Positions 5,641 to 7,851 of a DNA stretch of 7,851 nt are shown here, in pieces. The notes beneath the pieces are model-generated. The model searched no databases, was not told the DNA's origin, and worked only from the letters and a program-made list of their open reading frames with translations. The number at the start of each line of letters is the position of its first letter. Position 1 is the stretch's first letter. Location: assembly GCA_001791425.1 (NCBI GenBank), contig MGEP01000017.1:1-7851 (forward strand). The letters are read 5' to 3'. Source of the stretch: Candidatus Uhrbacteria bacterium RIFCSPLOWO2_02_FULL_48_12 (GTDB lineage: Bacteria; Patescibacteriota; Patescibacteriia; GWA2-46-9). A program made the position numbers and the translations under genes.

Positions 5641-6093
5641 ATGAAAGTCATTTTATTAAAAGCTGTGCCAAAACTTGGACAGATTGGTGAAGTTAAAGAC
5701 GTTGCCGATGGTTACGCTCGTAATTATTTATTATTGAATCATTTAGCTGCTTTGGTGACTAGCTCGCGACTGGCCGATCTTAGAGCTGTAGTTTTAAAGC
5801 GCGAGCGTCATAGTCAAGACACGGATGATTCGCTGGCTCACGCCAAAAAACGGCTTGCTGGCCGTCGTTTTGAGATTAAGGCAAAAGCTAGCGAGCAAGG
5901 GACTCTTTTTGCCGGTGTGACCAATCACGCGATCTCTGCTATGCTTAAGGCCGAGGGCTATATTATTCAACCAGCGATGATTGATTTGCCGCACCCGTTA
6001 AAACACACTGGCGACCATGAGGTCGTCATTGATTTTGGCTCATTGGGTAAAGCCACAATTATTGTGGAGGTTGGGGCAATTGAAACAATATAG
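5641..6093 (+). CDS. rplI: 50S ribosomal protein L9
   Basis: A 150-aa protein (E. coli L9 is 149). It binds 23S rRNA near the L1 stalk base with its N-terminal domain, and a long helix separates this from a C-terminal domain. The N-terminal signature is clear: MKVILLKAVPKLGQIGEV then DGYARNYLLLNHLA. A basic helical linker (about 45-80) leads to the C-terminal domain with GTLFAGVTNHAISAML, DLPHPLKHTGDHEVVI and a final hydrophobic strand. The start at 5641 is preferred because family members begin M-K/Q-V; an in-frame ATG at 5635 would add Met-Gly and is not excluded, since neither has a good Shine-Dalgarno site. It lies 50 bp after ctpA. Its usual partners rpsF, ssb and rpsR are not in the window. 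Confidence 0.96.
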   Translation: MKVILLKAVPKLGQIGEVKDVADGYARNYLLLNHLAALVTSSRLADLRAVVLKRERHSQDTDDSLAHAKKRLAGRRFEIKAKASEQGTLFAGVTNHAISAMLKAEGYIIQPAMIDLPHPLKHTGDHEVVIDFGSLGKATIIVEVGAIETI

Positions 6094-6099
6094 AATATG

Positions 6100-6129
6100 C
6101 CAACCCAAGGCTGGTCCGACTCGGGCGGA
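6100..6129. repeat. tandem pair of 15-nt imperfect palindromes in the rplI-pyrG gap
   Basis: CCAACCCAAGGCTGG (6100-6114) and TCCGACTCGGGCGGA (6115-6129) abut each other. Each folds as an outer stem of 3-4 pairs, one mismatch, an inner stem of 1-2 pairs and a 3-nt loop. They are GC-rich and flanked on both sides by AATATAGAAT-type AT-rich sequence (6087-6097 and 6130-6144). No T-tract follows, so a terminator is unlikely; a degenerate palindromic intergenic repeat is the best description. Confidence 0.5.
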
Positions 6130-6187
6130 GAATATAGAATTTAGGCATTGGGATTTGTGACATTTATTAGACATTAGTCATTTTGAC

Positions 6188-7810
6188 ATGAAGTACATTT
6201 TTGTTACCGGCGGCGTAATGTCTAGCGTGGGCAAGGGCGTTTCCACGGCCTCTATTGGCCGAATTTTGCAAAGTCGCGGTTATCGTGTTCAGCTCGTCAA
6301 GTGCGATATGTATGTGAATATTGACGCCGGGACCATGCGGCCAACCGAACACGGAGAAGTGTTTGTAGGCGAGGACGGCATTGAGGCCGACCAAGATTTG
6401 GGCAATTACGAAAGATTTACTGATATTACTGCCACCCGCGATAATTACATTACTACCGGTCAGGTTTATCAGGCAGTCATTGATAGCGAGCGGAGTTTTG
6501 GCTATGAAGGAGAAGACGTTGAAGTGGTGCCGGACATTCCCAATGAAATCATCCGCCGCGTTAATTTAGCGGCTCGTCGGGCGCGTGCGGAAATAGTGAT
6601 TATAGAGATTGGCGGCACGGTGGGGGAATATCAAAACATTCTTTTTCTAGAAGCCATTCGCATGCTAAAGCTGAAGCATCCGCAGGATGTCGCTTTGGTG
6701 CTCGTAAGTTATCTGCCGATTCCAAAATCGGTGGGAGAGATGAAAACTAAGCCCACACAATATGCCGCACGTTCGCTTAATGCCGCTGGGCTTCAAGCTG
6801 ATTTCATTCTTTGCCGCGCCGAGAGACGCATTGACGAGCCGCGGCGCAAGAAGCTGGCAATCTTTTGCGGCATTCCTGAGGGCAACGCCATCTCTGCCCC
6901 TGACGTTGAGTCAATTTATGAAATTCCTGTTAATTTTGAACGTGAAGGACTATCGGACAAACTTTTAAAAAAACTTGATTTAAAACCGCGCCAGCGCGAT
7001 CTCAAGAATTGGCAAAAGCTCGCGCGGCGCATCAAAGGTGCTGGTGAACCTTTGAAAATAGGAATTGTTGGCAAATATTTTGGCACCGGCGATTTTATGC
7101 TGGCTGACTCATACATCTCCGTCATTGAATCAATTCGTCATGCCGCGTCTGCTTTAAGCCGTCGACCGGAAATTACTTGGTTAAATTCCGAGGCCTATGA
7201 GAAAGATCGACGGGCGCTAAAGGAGCTTGAGCAGTATCAAGGCATTATTGTGCCCGGTGGTTTTGGCAGTCGGGGAGTGGAGGGCAAGATTAGAGCTATT
7301 CAGTACGCGCGTGAGAAAAAAATCCCGTATTTTGGCCTTTGCTATGGCATGCAGTTAGCTACTGTTGAATTTGCCCGCCATGTTTGCGGCCTTAAAGACG
7401 CTCATACCACCGAGATTAATCCTAAAACAAAGCACCCGGTTATTCACCTGATGCCTGAACAATTAAAGCACTTGGCGCGCAAGCTCTATGGCGCGACTAT
7501 GCGTCTTGGCGCTTACCCGGCAAGACTAGAGAAGGATTCACTTGTGGCTAAAGCGTATGGTTTCACTAGAATATCAGAACGCCATCGCCATCGCTACGAG
7601 TTTAACAACGATTACCGCGCGCGGTTGGAGAAAAAGGGCATGCGCTTTTCCGGCACCTCGCCAGATGGCCAGCTCGTGGAAATTATTGAGCTTAAAGATC
7701 ATCCATTCTTTGTCGGCGTGCAGTTTCACCCGGAGTTTAAGTCTCGGCCCCTTGTACCGCATCCGTTATTTTTAGCGTTCGTCAAAGCAGGCATAGCCAA
7801 TAGAAAATAG
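6188..7810 (+). CDS. pyrG: CTP synthase (glutamine-hydrolysing)
   Basis: A complete 540-aa enzyme (E. coli 545) that converts UTP, ATP and glutamine to CTP in the cytoplasm. The synthetase domain (about 1-267) opens with KYIFVTGGVMSSVGKG, containing the P-loop. Asp70 in DQDLG and Glu140 in EIGGTVGEYQ fit the Mg-binding residues, and SVGEMKTKPTQ (181-191) fits the UTP-site block. The class I glutaminase domain (about 289-535) has PGGFGSRG (356-363), the nucleophile Cys385 in FGLCYGMQ, and His514/Glu516 in VQFHPEF. Oddities are PDIPNEI (115-121) where most homologues have PHIT, Tyr after the nucleophile Cys instead of Leu, and about five extra residues around GTGDF (299-303) after VGKY. The ATG at 6188 gives the canonical N-terminus with no Shine-Dalgarno site. 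It is last in the plus-strand block, before a terminator. Confidence 0.97.
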   Translation: MKYIFVTGGVMSSVGKGVSTASIGRILQSRGYRVQLVKCDMYVNIDAGTMRPTEHGEVFVGEDGIEADQDLGNYERFTDITATRDNYITTGQVYQAVIDSERSFGYEGEDVEVVPDIPNEIIRRVNLAARRARAEIVIIEIGGTVGEYQNILFLEAIRMLKLKHPQDVALVLVSYLPIPKSVGEMKTKPTQYAARSLNAAGLQADFILCRAERRIDEPRRKKLAIFCGIPEGNAISAPDVESIYEIPVNFEREGLSDKLLKKLDLKPRQRDLKNWQKLARRIKGAGEPLKIGIVGKYFGTGDFMLADSYISVIESIRHAASALSRRPEITWLNSEAYEKDRRALKELEQYQGIIVPGGFGSRGVEGKIRAIQYAREKKIPYFGLCYGMQLATVEFARHVCGLKDAHTTEINPKTKHPVIHLMPEQLKHLARKLYGATMRLGAYPARLEKDSLVAKAYGFTRISERHRHRYEFNNDYRARLEKKGMRFSGTSPDGQLVEIIELKDHPFFVGVQFHPEFKSRPLVPHPLFLAFVKAGIANRK

Positions 7811-7820
7811 GGGAATATAG

Positions 7821-7844
7821 AAACGCCCCTTGCGGGGCGTTTTT
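7821..7844 (+). terminator. intrinsic terminator after pyrG
   Basis: AAACGCCCC (7821-7829) pairs perfectly with GGGGCGTTT (7834-7842) around a TTGC loop, giving nine pairs followed by T residues to 7844. It begins 10 bp after the pyrG stop. It is the only convincing rho-independent terminator in the window and marks the 3' end of the plus-strand block. Confidence 0.92.
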
Positions 7845-7851
7845 GTGATTA

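Noticed and set aside
6100..6129. A tRNA or other structured RNA in the GC-rich patch before pyrG
   Set aside because: The patch is only 30 bases, forms two separate small imperfect hairpins, and shows no tRNA arms or known RNA motif.
6145..6187. A dedicated pyrG promoter in the gap before 6188
   Set aside because: TTGGGA and TTGTGA words are present, but no -10-like hexamer lies 16-18 bp downstream of either.

Overview
The window looks like a chromosomal segment of an uncultured Candidate Phyla Radiation (Patescibacteria) bacterium, most likely Parcubacteria-like. This is an inference from several signs. Intergenic gaps are small. No start has a convincing Shine-Dalgarno site. There is a lone PEGA-domain/beta-propeller surface protein of a kind common in these genomes. 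MurA has Asp in place of the catalytic-loop Cys, and CTP synthase has lineage-type deviations. A ribosomal protein L9 gene is present, which many Microgenomates are reported to lack. TGA is used as a normal stop (the rfbA-like and PEGA genes end in TGA), so the UGA=Gly code of Gracilibacteria/Absconditabacteria does not apply.

Layout. (1) Bases 2-1290, plus strand: the 3' part of an RmlD-type dTDP-4-dehydrorhamnose reductase, then a short-form RmlA-type nucleotidyltransferase; together they point to dTDP-rhamnose supply for a surface glycan. (2) Bases 1302-3944, minus strand: murA followed 3 bp later by a membrane-anchored PEGA/propeller protein, convergent with the rfb pair. (3) Bases 3945-4330: a 386-bp divergent intergenic region with a good plus-strand promoter and two tandem 150-bp units. 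The units have conserved ends, GC-rich hairpins, 11-bp inverted repeats and cores of equal length but different sequence. (4) Bases 4331-7810, plus strand: a CtpA-type S41 protease, rplI (L9) and pyrG (CTP synthase), closed by a strong intrinsic terminator at 7821-7844. The rplI-pyrG gap carries a second, smaller palindromic element.

Most genes serve the cell envelope (rhamnose nucleotide sugar, peptidoglycan precursor, surface protein, envelope protease), with a ribosomal protein and a nucleotide-biosynthesis gene attached. All six proteins are recognisable family members. The most unusual part is the 4029-4337 repeat region. Each unit contains a small ORF with a variable N-terminal part and a shared C-terminus GK(R/H)RPAAFAYEC, and the ORFs are linked by overlapping stop/start signals. 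The array ends exactly at the ctpA start codon. Whether this is a translated leader system controlling ctpA or a DNA/RNA palindromic repeat family cannot be settled from one window.
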